DNA of 64,000 bases from Pasteurella testudinis DSM 23072 (GTDB taxonomy: Bacteria > Pseudomonadota > Gammaproteobacteria > Enterobacterales > Pasteurellaceae): the NCBI RefSeq assembly GCF_900176075.1, contig NZ_FWWV01000068.1, forward strand, positions 30,943 to 94,942, given 5' to 3'. This document shows, piece after piece, positions 51,054-59,222 of the stretch (positions within the stretch are counted from its first letter, which is position 1; each line of letters begins with the position of its first letter). The notes below the pieces were generated by a model. It searched no databases and was not told where the DNA came from. It saw nothing but the letters and a program-made list of their open reading frames with translations. A program made the translations under genes and the position numbers.

Positions 51054-51172
51054 AATTTTATCCTTAATAATCAAATCGCAACAATCCTACGGCAATCCGC
51101 ACCGGCTTGCAATATTTGCCTGTTCGGCGGCAAAAAGCGGCGATAAAAAAGACAAAATAACGGATAAAAAAA

Positions 51173-51201
51173 TTCACAAGCCGAAGGAAGATCTGTATAA
51201 T
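51173..51201 (+). promoter_or_regulatory. strong sigma-70 promoter of guaB
   Basis: TTCACA at 51173-51178 and TATAAT at 51196-51201 are spaced by 17 bases, about 60 bases before the guaB start. It matches the consensus in 11 of 12 positions. No clear PurR box was seen. Confidence 0.8.
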
Positions 51202-51259
51202 CCAAGCGCAATATTTTTACCTTTACTTTTCCACCCCTTCAAAAAAGAGAGATATTGCA

Positions 51260-52723
51260 ATGCTGAGAATCGCTAAAGAAGCGCTGACTTTTGATGATGT
51301 GCTACTGCTTCCTGCCCATTCCACCGTCTTGCCGAATACGGCAGATTTATCCACTCAATTAACCCAAGACATCCGTTTGAATATTCCGGTTTTATCGGCG
51401 GCGATGGATACTGTCACCGAAGCAAAACTGGCGATTTCCCTAGCACAAGAGGGCGGCATCGGCTTTATCCATAAAAACATGAGCATTGAACGCCAAGCGG
51501 ATCGGGTGCGCAAAGTGAAAAAATTCGAAAGCGGTATCGTTTCCGATCCGATTACCGTGCGTCCGGATATGACTTTGCGTGCGTTGGCGGAATTAAGCAA
51601 GAAAAACGGTTTTGCCGGTTATCCGGTCACAACGGAAAGCGGCGATTTGGTCGGGATTGTCACCGGTCGTGACGTGCGTTTTGTCACCGATTTGGATCGT
51701 CCGGTAACCTCGGTGATGACACCGAAAGAGCGGTTGGTCACAGTGAAAGAGAATGAGGCGCGCGAAGAAGCGTTTTCGTTAATGCACGCCCACCGTATTG
51801 AAAAAGTGTTGGTGGTCAATGATGCGTTTAAACTGGTCGGTATGATCACGCTGAAAGATTACCAAAAAGCCGAGAGCAAACCGAATGCCTGTAAAGACAA
51901 ACTGGGGCGTTTGCGTGTCGGCGCGGCGGTCGGCGCAGCGCCGGGCAATGAAGCTCGGATTGATGCGCTGGTGGAAGCCGGTGTCGATGTGTTGCTGATC
52001 GATTCTTCGCACGGCCATTCCGAAGGCGTGCTGGAGCGGGTGCGTGAAACCCGTGCCAAATATCCGGATTTGGCGATTGTCGCCGGCAACGTTGCCACTG
52101 CTGCCGGTGCGATTGCGTTGGCGGATGCCGGTGCAAGTGCGGTGAAAGTCGGGATCGGTCCGGGATCGATTTGCACCACCCGTATCGTCACCGGTGTCGG
52201 CGTGCCGCAAATCACCGCGATTGCCGATGCGGCGGAAGCGCTGCAAGGGCGCGGTATTCCGGTGATTGCCGACGGCGGTATCCGCTATTCGGGCGATTTG
52301 GCAAAAGCGATTGCCGCCGGTGCGTCCTGTGTGATGATGGGGTCGATGTTTGCCGGTACGGAAGAAGCGCCGGGCGAAATCGAATTGTATCAAGGCAGAG
52401 CGTTCAAGGCGTATCGCGGTATGGGATCGTTGGGAGCGATGACCAAAGGTTCGTCCGACCGCTATTTTCAATCCGATAATGCCGCCGATAAGCTCGTGCC
52501 GGAAGGCATTGAAGGGCGCATTCCGTACAAAGGCTTCCTGAAAGAAATTATCCACCAACAAATGGGCGGCTTGCGTTCATGCATGGGCTTAACCGGCTGC
52601 GCTACCATTGAAGAACTGCGCACCAAAGCGGAATTTGTCAAAATCAGCGGCGCAGGCATCAAAGAAAGCCATGTACACGATGTGACGATCACCAAAGAAG
52701 CGCCGAATTATCGAATGGGGTAA
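51260..52723 (+). CDS. guaB: inosine-5'-monophosphate dehydrogenase
   Basis: A 487-residue enzyme that oxidises IMP to XMP, the first step of GMP synthesis. TIM-barrel start [19 protein letters not shown], an inserted pair of CBS domains around residues 95-205, catalytic Cys in [15 protein letters not shown], the flap [15 protein letters not shown] and the C-terminal [11 protein letters not shown] are visible. ATG 51260 follows AGAGAG. The guaA gene follows after 65 bases, with an uptake signal between. Confidence 0.98.
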   Translation: MLRIAKEALTFDDVLLLPAHSTVLPNTADLSTQLTQDIRLNIPVLSAAMDTVTEAKLAISLAQEGGIGFIHKNMSIERQADRVRKVKKFESGIVSDPITVRPDMTLRALAELSKKNGFAGYPVTTESGDLVGIVTGRDVRFVTDLDRPVTSVMTPKERLVTVKENEAREEAFSLMHAHRIEKVLVVNDAFKLVGMITLKDYQKAESKPNACKDKLGRLRVGAAVGAAPGNEARIDALVEAGVDVLLIDSSHGHSEGVLERVRETRAKYPDLAIVAGNVATAAGAIALADAGASAVKVGIGPGSICTTRIVTGVGVPQITAIADAAEALQGRGIPVIADGGIRYSGDLAKAIAAGASCVMMGSMFAGTEEAPGEIELYQGRAFKAYRGMGSLGAMTKGSSDRYFQSDNAADKLVPEGIEGRIPYKGFLKEIIHQQMGGLRSCMGLTGCATIEELRTKAEFVKISGAGIKESHVHDVTITKEAPNYRMG

Positions 52724-52788
52724 TGTTCAAAGTGCGGTTTTTTACCATCACCGAGTGTAAAAATAAATAATTTATTAAGAGAACTTAA

Positions 52789-54363
52789 ATGAACAACATT
52801 CACCAACATAAAATTTTGATTTTGGACTTCGGTTCGCAATATACCCAACTGATCGCCCGTCGGGTGCGTGAAATCGGGGTGTACTGCGAACTGTGGGCGT
52901 GGGACGTTTCCGAGCGAGATATCCGCGAGTTTAATCCGAGCGGGATTATTTTGTCCGGTGGCCCGGAAAGCACCACCGAAGACAACAGCCCGCGCGCACC
53001 GGAATATGTGTTCAATGCCGGTGTGCCGGTGTTGGGAATTTGCTACGGCATGCAGACTATAGCAATGCAACTGGGCGGTTTGACCGAAACGTCCGATCAC
53101 CGTGAGTTCGGTTATGCGGCGGTTGAAGTGGTGCAGTCCAGCCCATTGTTTAAAGATTTACAAAATGCCTTGTCATCACAACAGCAGCCGTTATTGGACG
53201 TGTGGATGAGCCACGGCGATAAAGTGACCAAAGTACCACCGCACTTTGAAATTTCCGCCGCCACCGACTCCTGCCCGATTGCCGCAATGGCGAATAAAGA
53301 GAAACGTTTTTACGGCGTGCAGTTTCACCCGGAAGTAACCCATACCAAGAGCGGTTTGGAATTATTGACTAATTTTGTGGTCGGCATTTGCGGTTGTGCC
53401 ACTCAGTGGACAGCAGACAATATTATCGAAGACGCGGTGGCGCGGATTAAGCAGCAGGTGGGCGATGACGAAGTGATTTTGGGCTTGTCCGGTGGTGTGG
53501 ACTCTTCCGTGACCGCACTTTTATTGCACCGCGCGATTGGCAAAAACCTGCATTGTGTGTTTGTCGATAACGGCTTGTTGCGTTTAAACGAAGCGGAACA
53601 AGTGATGGAGATGTTCGGCGATAAATTCGGTTTGAATATTATTCATGTTAATGCCGAAGATCGTTTTCTCAACGAACTGGCAGGCGTATCCGATCCGGAA
53701 GCAAAACGCAAAGTGATCGGTAAAGTGTTTGTCGATGTATTCGATGAAGAGTCGCATAAACAAGCCAACGTCAAATGGCTGGCGCAAGGTACGATTTATC
53801 CCGATGTGATTGAATCCGCCGCTTCGAAAACCGGCAAGGCTCATGTGATTAAATCACACCACAATGTCGGTGGATTGCCGGATTATATGCAGTTAGGCTT
53901 GGTCGAGCCGTTAAAAGAGCTGTTTAAAGACGAAGTGCGCAAAATCGGCTTGGCGTTAGGCTTGCCTTATGAAATGCTTTATCGCCACCCGTTCCCGGGG
54001 CCGGGCTTGGGTGTGCGTGTGTTGGGCGAGGTGAAAAAAGAGTATTGTGATATTCTGCGTCGTGCCGATGCGATTTTTATCGAAGAATTACATAACGCCG
54101 ATTGGTATCATAAAGTCAGCCAAGCCTTTACCGTATTTCTGCCGGTGAAATCGGTCGGCGTGATGGGCGACGGGCGTAAATATGACTGGGTTGTTTCAAT
54201 CCGTGCCGTGGAAACCATCGACTTTATGACTGCACACTGGGCGCATTTACCGTATGATCTGCTGGGAAAAATTTCCAACCGCATCATCAACGAAGTCAAC
54301 GGCATTTCGCGCGTAGTATATGATATTTCCGGCAAACCGCCGGCAACGATTGAGTGGGAATAA
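52789..54363 (+). CDS. guaA: GMP synthase (glutamine-hydrolysing)
   Basis: A 524-residue two-domain enzyme. Class I glutamine amidotransferase: nucleophile Cys in [12 protein letters not shown] and His/Glu in [14 protein letters not shown] pyrophosphatase: P-loop [14 protein letters not shown]. The C-terminal dimerisation region ends [10 protein letters not shown], the normal end, so the gene is intact. The last exact uptake signal in the window is inside it (53512). Sequence composition changes sharply just after its stop; the 3' end of guaA is a known integration site for mobile elements. Confidence 0.98.
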   Translation: MNNIHQHKILILDFGSQYTQLIARRVREIGVYCELWAWDVSERDIREFNPSGIILSGGPESTTEDNSPRAPEYVFNAGVPVLGICYGMQTIAMQLGGLTETSDHREFGYAAVEVVQSSPLFKDLQNALSSQQQPLLDVWMSHGDKVTKVPPHFEISAATDSCPIAAMANKEKRFYGVQFHPEVTHTKSGLELLTNFVVGICGCATQWTADNIIEDAVARIKQQVGDDEVILGLSGGVDSSVTALLLHRAIGKNLHCVFVDNGLLRLNEAEQVMEMFGDKFGLNIIHVNAEDRFLNELAGVSDPEAKRKVIGKVFVDVFDEESHKQANVKWLAQGTIYPDVIESAASKTGKAHVIKSHHNVGGLPDYMQLGLVEPLKELFKDEVRKIGLALGLPYEMLYRHPFPGPGLGVRVLGEVKKEYCDILRRADAIFIEELHNADWYHKVSQAFTVFLPVKSVGVMGDGRKYDWVVSIRAVETIDFMTAHWAHLPYDLLGKISNRIINEVNGISRVVYDISGKPPATIEWE

Positions 54364-54500
54364 ACGAGTAAACCTATAAAATGGCTTAAACAGTGGGTTT
54401 TAGAGCATGAAAAACGCTAACTGGGACAAAATTGGGACAGCTTGCCCAAAAGAATAATTCCAAGAATTGAGTACAGTGGCTTACATTTGAATGAAAAACG

Positions 54501-54533
54501 AAAGACCGTAGCTTAAATGTTACGGTCTTTTTT
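54501..54533 (+). terminator. rho-independent terminator at the island edge
   Basis: AAAGACCGTA at 54501-54510 and TACGGTCTTT at 54521-54530 form a perfect ten-base-pair stem with a ten-base loop and trailing Ts. It lies 138 bases after guaA. The 236 bases between guaA and the next feature also hold paired TGGGACA motifs (54421-54440) and a short frame that ends KWLKQWVLEHEKR, possibly a remnant of an integrase tail, but this is speculative. Confidence 0.85.
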
Positions 54534-54599
54534 CGTGTTTATTTTTTTGTGAATCGACTCTTTTTTGGATAGGATAGCTTCCAGTCTTCTAGTTCTTGA

Positions 54600-54908
54600 T
54601 CAGACATTTCTCCATTGTAGTGTTTCTTTCTCATCCCATTCAATTAAAAAATCAGAAAAATCAGAAAAATCAGAAAAATCAGGATTATCTGAGATAAGAC
54701 TGGTAGTTCCTGCTTCAACAACTGGTCTGAATTTCATGTCTTTTTCATAATCAAAAACAATTTGATAGATTTCAGTATTCGATATTGGTTTGTGGTCGAC
54801 TAAAGCTGAAATGTCGCACTGAAGTGCTTCTGCAATCATTTGTAGTTGATCTTTCGTTGGTGAACGATTACCGAGTTCATAATTTCTAATTGCTGCATCG
54901 GTCAAATT
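54600..54908 (-). pseudogene. N-terminally truncated XRE-family regulator
   Basis: About 100 residues containing only the second half of a Cro/CI helix-turn-helix (LTDAAIRNYELGNRSP, KDQLQMIAEALQCDISALVD) followed by a tail. Complete family members have a further 20-30 residues before this (first helix and turn). Upstream of the LTD the frame hits a stop after four codons (at 54918-54920), so the start has been lost at a junction near 54909. The tail has an SDF repeat encoded by a nine-base direct repeat (54652-54681). The style resembles regulators from Gram-positive bacteria. Non-functional, most likely. Confidence 0.7.
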
Positions 54909-55344
54909 ACCTGTGTTCTATGATGCTGAAAAATTTCCAATTCTTGATTCACTTTCAAGAGAAGACTATCACAGAATTGTTGAGAAAGACTTCAAAGGAG
55001 CAGTGGCTCAAGCAGTACAGATTTATCAAAATCATACATATGATTTTACGTTACCAAAAGAATTAAGGGATGATTTAGCACACGTCATTTAAACTCACAA
55101 GAGTGAAAATCGACATGTTCAAAACTTCTTGGATTTCATGGAATGGAAGGACTCTCAATCCGATAATAAAGATGTTCTATGTTCAGCAGAGTTTACCAGT
55201 CGATATCCAGAGACCAATGAGAAAGTATTTGCTGAGTTGATGGAAAATGAAATGGCAGGTATTTGGGTTATTGATCCATCGATTAAAAGTCGTAAAGTTA
55301 CCATTGATAATATTGTTCGTGTCAGTAAAAAGTTCTATAGGTGA
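54907..55344 (+). pseudogene. fragment of an unrecognised mobile-element gene with an internal stop
   Basis: A frame encoding LPVFYDAEKFPILDSLSRED through LPKELRDDLAHVI, then a TAA at 55090-55092, continues in the same frame as THKSENRHVQNFLDFMEWKD and on to KVTIDNIVRVSKKFYR. A single GAA to TAA change would explain the stop. It has no proper start, being joined at 54907 to the truncated regulator on the other strand. I do not recognise the family; the position between a broken regulator and a mobC gene suggests a conjugative-element protein. Confidence 0.5.
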
Positions 55345-55403
55345 CTTCAAACAACGCAAGAAGTTAATCAAGACGATTTACCATTTTAAAAGTTTATAAA
55401 ACC

Positions 55404-55700
55404 TTCGCTACCACTACTTTGCTATCGAGATTAAAAGGTAGTGAGGTAGCGGTAGTGGACTTTTTCAAACTCTCAGAAAAATATCGTTAACCACTTCTCT
55501 TCTGTACTAGTCATCATAAGCGTTAAAAGTAAAAAGCGGAGGTTTCAATATCTTTTGCATTAACTTTAATAGCAAGCACAGTAAGTGTACGGACACTTAC
55601 GAAAGAGCAAACATATACTTTCTGACCGCAGCCCCAAAAGTAGGCTTGAAATATGCTGCTCTTATTTCCTTGTTAGGGCGAACCCTAAGACCCCACTATA
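55404..55700 (+). other. hairpin-rich non-coding stretch, candidate oriT region
   Basis: This 374-base gene-free stretch (55345-55718) holds three inverted repeats: an imperfect 12-base-pair stem around 55404-55460 (CGCTACC with GGTAGCG); a perfect stem GTAAGTGT-ACGG-ACACTTAC at 55581-55600; and TTAGGG-CGAA-CCCTAA at 55673-55688. They precede a mobC-like gene, the usual position of oriT in Tn916/Tn1549-type conjugative elements, and segments such as CTGACCGCAGCCCCAAAAG resemble those origins. The nick site is inferred, not shown. Confidence 0.5.
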
Positions 55701-55718
55701 AAAAAGGAGAACGAATGC

Positions 55719-56028
55719 ATGGAGAATAGACTTAGAAAAAATCAACTAAAAATTTATCTTACAGATGAAGAAAAAGAAGCAACTTGCAAAGTGTAAGAAT
55801 ATAAGCATTTTCATTAGAAAATGTGTAGCAGAAAAAGAGATATATTATGTCGATTTAAAGCCGTTTAATGAAATTCAAGGACTACTAGGCAGAGTTACTG
55901 GAAGCCTAAATCAAACGGCTGTTATCTACAAAGATGATATTCAAAATATGAAAGATCAAATTGAAAATTTATCACGAGAAATATTTGATATCCATTCTCT
56001 ACTACTTGGTAGAACTAAGAAATCTTAA
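55719..56028 (+). pseudogene. mobC-like relaxosome accessory gene, frameshifted
   Basis: The N-terminal part starts at ATG 55719 (MENRLRKNQLKIYLTDEEKE), with AAAAGGAGA upstream, and stops at 55794-55796. The remainder continues in another frame: KQLAKCKNISIFIRKCVAEK, VDLKPFNEIQGLLGRVTGSL, NQTAVI, ending at 56028. Together these match the MobC/MbeC ribbon-helix-helix family that helps relaxases at oriT. Compared with family members, a few residues and the reading frame are lost near 55780. No relaxase gene follows. The sequence is typical of Gram-positive conjugative elements. Confidence 0.72.
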
Positions 56029-56152
56029 TCGAAATAAATACGGAAATTAAATCGATATAAATCGACTAATTTCACCTATAAGCGGATTGAATTTATGATA
56101 TACTAATCTTTAGGATTATAAAGAACAATTTTTCCGAAAGTGAACGTTAAAC

Positions 56153-56407
56153 ATGTCCAATTTTAGCTATGAAAAACTCTGGAAGTTACTTGCGAAAAAG
56201 AAAATGAAAAAAGAAGACCTGCGTCTAATGATAGGTGTTTCTTCTGCAACTTCCGCTAGGCTTGGTAAAAATCAAGTCGTTAGTATGGATGTGCTTGGAA
56301 AAATCTGTGACGCTTTGAATTGTAATATTGGCGATATTGTTGAATATAAAAAAGGTAATGAAAAGCTACAAGTAGCAGAAACTGGAGGAACCTATGACGA
56401 AAGATAA
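56153..56407 (+). CDS. small HTH (YozG/HTH_26-like) regulator
   Basis: An 84-residue protein containing a helix-turn-helix of the Cro/CI type (KKEDLRLMIGVSSATSARLG, MDVLGKICDALNCNIGDIVE). The family contains small repressors common in Gram-positive genomes and phages. Its last codons overlap the ORF6N gene by 14 bases, so it starts the defence operon and probably regulates it (inference). No uptake signal; AT-rich. Confidence 0.85.
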   Translation: MSNFSYEKLWKLLAKKKMKKEDLRLMIGVSSATSARLGKNQVVSMDVLGKICDALNCNIGDIVEYKKGNEKLQVAETGGTYDER

Positions 56408-57287
56408 TTCTCTCGTTCTTGTTGAAGATAATCAAATACAAAACTTGATATACACCATTCGTGGTAAACAAGTGATGGTAGATAGTGACTTAGCAAAACT
56501 GTACCAAGTTGAAACAAGAGTTTTTAATCAAGCAGTAAAGAGAAATGAAAATAGATTTCCTAATCATTTTAGATTTCGATTAACGGAAGAAGAATTCCAA
56601 AACTTGAGATCACAATTTGTGACCTCAAGTTTAGATGAAGCTCATGGAGGTAGAAGATATCTACCTTATGTCTTCACTGAGCAAGGGATAGCCATGTTGT
56701 CTGCAGTTTTAAGAAGTGATATAGCAGTAAAAGTGAGTATTCAAATTATGGATGCTTTCGTTGAAATGCGTCGTTTCTTGATAAGCAATGCTTCCCTATT
56801 TGAACGAATGGACAGAATGGAACTCAAGCAACTTGAAACAGATCAGAAGTTTGAAAAAGTCTTTAACTACATTGCAAGTCAAACGGAAGTGAAGCAAAAC
56901 ATATTCTTTGATGGACAAATTTACGATGCTTTTAGCTTAATTGTGGACTTGATAAAGAAAGCAAAGACCAAGCTTACACTGATTGACAACTATGTTGATA
57001 TAAACACCCTCAACATGCTATGTAAGAAAAACACAGGTGTTGACGTCTTGATAGTAACTGCAGGAAAAGGTAGTTTAACAGCGCAAGATGTAACGAAATT
57101 TAATGCTCAATATCCAAAGTTATCCGTCAAAACTATGAATGACTTTCACGATAGGTTCCTTATCATCGATGATGTGGAGGTATATCATATTGGCGCATCC
57201 ATCAAAGATGCAGGCAAGAAAAGCTTTGGGATTACAAAGATAGAAGATAATGACTTGATTCAAAGTCTAGTAAATAAGGTGAGGTAG
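56394..57287 (+). CDS. ORF6N-domain protein with C-terminal phospholipase-D-like motif
   Basis: A 297-residue protein. The N-terminal ORF6N domain (about residues 15-105) is clear: YTIRGKQVMVDSDLAKLYQV, NRFPNHFRFRLTEEE, LPYVFTEQGIAML. A helical linker follows, then a C-terminal region (about 170-297) with KLTLIDNYVD and the HxR-type motif FHDRFLIIDD and HIGASIKDAGKKSFG, characteristic of PLD-like domains; a Lys is replaced by Arg in the HxK position. PLD domains include nucleases, so it may be an effector. ATG 56394 has GGAGGA upstream. It lies six bases before mod and is clearly in one operon with the restriction genes. Confidence 0.82.
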   Translation: MTKDNSLVLVEDNQIQNLIYTIRGKQVMVDSDLAKLYQVETRVFNQAVKRNENRFPNHFRFRLTEEEFQNLRSQFVTSSLDEAHGGRRYLPYVFTEQGIAMLSAVLRSDIAVKVSIQIMDAFVEMRRFLISNASLFERMDRMELKQLETDQKFEKVFNYIASQTEVKQNIFFDGQIYDAFSLIVDLIKKAKTKLTLIDNYVDINTLNMLCKKNTGVDVLIVTAGKGSLTAQDVTKFNAQYPKLSVKTMNDFHDRFLIIDDVEVYHIGASIKDAGKKSFGITKIEDNDLIQSLVNKVR

Positions 57288-57292
57288 AGGAA

Positions 57293-59221
57293 ATGATAAG
57301 AGATCAGATATTAGGTAATGAAACTGTTCAACCAAATACCAAGGAAATAGAAACGCTAAAAGCTACATTTCCTCAGTTTTTTGATGAGTCTGGGCAGTTT
57401 TTACAAGATAGATTTAATGAAATGTTGAAGAGCAATGATGTTGTTCTGTCCAAAGAAGGATATGAATTGAAGTTCTTAGGAAAGTCTTATTCGAGATACC
57501 TAAGCTCAACAGCAACAGAAACATTCGTAGCACCTCTTGAAGAAGATAATGCAAAACCAGAAAATAAAGGGAGTGAAAATCTTTATATCATAGGAGATAA
57601 CCTAGATGCACTTAAACATCTTCTCAACTCATACTCTGGAAAGATTAAATGTATTTATATCGATCCACCCTACAACACAGGTTTAGACGGATTTGTTTAT
57701 CCAGATAATTTTAAATTTGATGCAAAAGAACTTTCAAAAGCAATAGGTATTGAGGAAGAAGAGGCAGATAGAATTTTGAACCTTGCAGGTAAAAGCTCCC
57801 ACTCTGCTTGGCTTACTTTTATGTACCCAAGACTTATTCTTGCTAGAGAGTTGTTGAGTGAGGATGGGGTCATTTTCATTAGTATTGATGATAATGAGCA
57901 AGCAAATTTGAAAATGGCTTGTGATGAGATATTTGGGGAAGAAAATTTTGTATCAGAGTTAATTTGGTCATTAGGAACAGGGACACAAGCAGGGCACTTT
58001 GTAAGAGCGCATGAAAATATACTTTGTTATTTCAAAAACAAAACTATGGTCGATAATTTTTCTGGAGGAACAGGAATTATTGAACATTCTGCGTTAAAAA
58101 AAATTAGTGTGAAAAATCCTGAAAGCACATTTAGGTTTCCTGCGGGAACTAGATGGGATGCACCTGAAGGAACTGAGTTTCATGGTTCATGGGGTGGTAG
58201 TGAGTCTATGACACTAAGAGAAGGAATTATGGAATGTTATCAAGGTAAATTAAAGTATGATGTTGTTATTAGTGCAGGATATGCTATGAAAACGCAGATG
58301 AAAAATTGGTTTTCAGGAGAAGAAACATTCGATACAAAGGGGCAAAAAGTAATATCTTTCTATTTCAATGGAAATGGAATATTACGATATGAAAAAGAAC
58401 GTAGCGTAATAAATCCTCCAACTGTTTTTTCAAATATGGGTAGTACAAAAACGGGAAGTGATGAGGTTCTTAGTTTATTAAACGGAGATTTTTTTGATTT
58501 TCCTAAGCCTACAAAATTAATTAATAGCATTGTTGGATGGACAACAGATGAGAACTCGACAGTCCTTGACTTCTTCTCTGGTTCAGCAACCACGGCTCAT
58601 GCTGTTATGCAATTGAATGCTGAGGATGGTGGAAATAGAAAATACATCATGGTTCAACTTCCAGAAGTTATTAAAGAAGATAAACCAGCTTATCAAGCAG
58701 GTTATAGAACGATTGATGAGATTGGTCGTGAACGTATTAGACGTGCTGCTAAGAAGATTCAGGAAGATACTGGAGCAGAAATTGATTATGGCTTTAAGAC
58801 TTTTAAATTAGAGCCTGTAAAACAAGATACACTTAATAAAATGATTGATTTTGATCCTGTCGGAACATTCCTAACAGAAGATATGGTCAGCGTATTTGAT
58901 ACGGATAAAGCGTCTGGAAAGAACTCTATTCTTGCCACTTGGTTAAATGAAGATGGTTATGGATTGACAGCTGAAACGACATCTTATGCTTTGAATGACT
59001 ACAAGGCTGACTTATATCAAGATTCTTTTTACATCATCAATGAAGGACTTCACACAGAAGATGTTATGGAGTTGGTTAAACGACTAGAGACAATGGAATT
59101 AGATATCAATCGAGTTGTTGTTTATCCGTATTCTATTGAGTTTAGTGTGATGCATGAATTAAAGAAAAACATTAAAAACCTTCGTAACAATAAGTCTGTT
59201 GAAGTTATTGAGAGGTATTAA
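57293..59221 (+). CDS. mod: type III restriction-modification DNA methyltransferase (Mod)
   Basis: A 642-residue N6-adenine methyltransferase of the beta class, as shown by motif order: DPPYNTGLDGFVY (motif IV, near residue 122) precedes VLDFFSGSATTAHAV (motif I AdoMet-binding, near 426). The target recognition region lies between about residues 200 and 420. Mod recognises the asymmetric site and directs both methylation and, with Res, cleavage. Unlike many Pasteurellaceae mod genes there is no simple sequence repeat at the start, so no sign of phase variation. ATG 57293 follows GTAGAGGAA. Res begins one base after the stop. Confidence 0.93.
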   Translation: MIRDQILGNETVQPNTKEIETLKATFPQFFDESGQFLQDRFNEMLKSNDVVLSKEGYELKFLGKSYSRYLSSTATETFVAPLEEDNAKPENKGSENLYIIGDNLDALKHLLNSYSGKIKCIYIDPPYNTGLDGFVYPDNFKFDAKELSKAIGIEEEEADRILNLAGKSSHSAWLTFMYPRLILARELLSEDGVIFISIDDNEQANLKMACDEIFGEENFVSELIWSLGTGTQAGHFVRAHENILCYFKNKTMVDNFSGGTGIIEHSALKKISVKNPESTFRFPAGTRWDAPEGTEFHGSWGGSESMTLREGIMECYQGKLKYDVVISAGYAMKTQMKNWFSGEETFDTKGQKVISFYFNGNGILRYEKERSVINPPTVFSNMGSTKTGSDEVLSLLNGDFFDFPKPTKLINSIVGWTTDENSTVLDFFSGSATTAHAVMQLNAEDGGNRKYIMVQLPEVIKEDKPAYQAGYRTIDEIGRERIRRAAKKIQEDTGAEIDYGFKTFKLEPVKQDTLNKMIDFDPVGTFLTEDMVSVFDTDKASGKNSILATWLNEDGYGLTAETTSYALNDYKADLYQDSFYIINEGLHTEDVMELVKRLETMELDINRVVVYPYSIEFSVMHELKKNIKNLRNNKSVEVIERY

Positions 59222-59222
59222 T

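Noticed and set aside
51779..52561. A 260-codon open frame antisense to guaB
   Set aside because: It is fully opposite the conserved guaB gene, has low-complexity composition rich in His and Arg, and matches no family; it is a shadow of GC-rich codons.
54364..54500. A short frame ending KWLKQWVLEHEKR as an integrase gene
   Set aside because: Only about 18 codons follow the guaA stop, with no catalytic residues; it could be a remnant but is not a supported gene.
55129..55344. Independent 71-codon gene
   Set aside because: It is in the same frame as the preceding fragment with one stop between them and has no good ribosome-binding site, so I treat it as part of one decayed gene.
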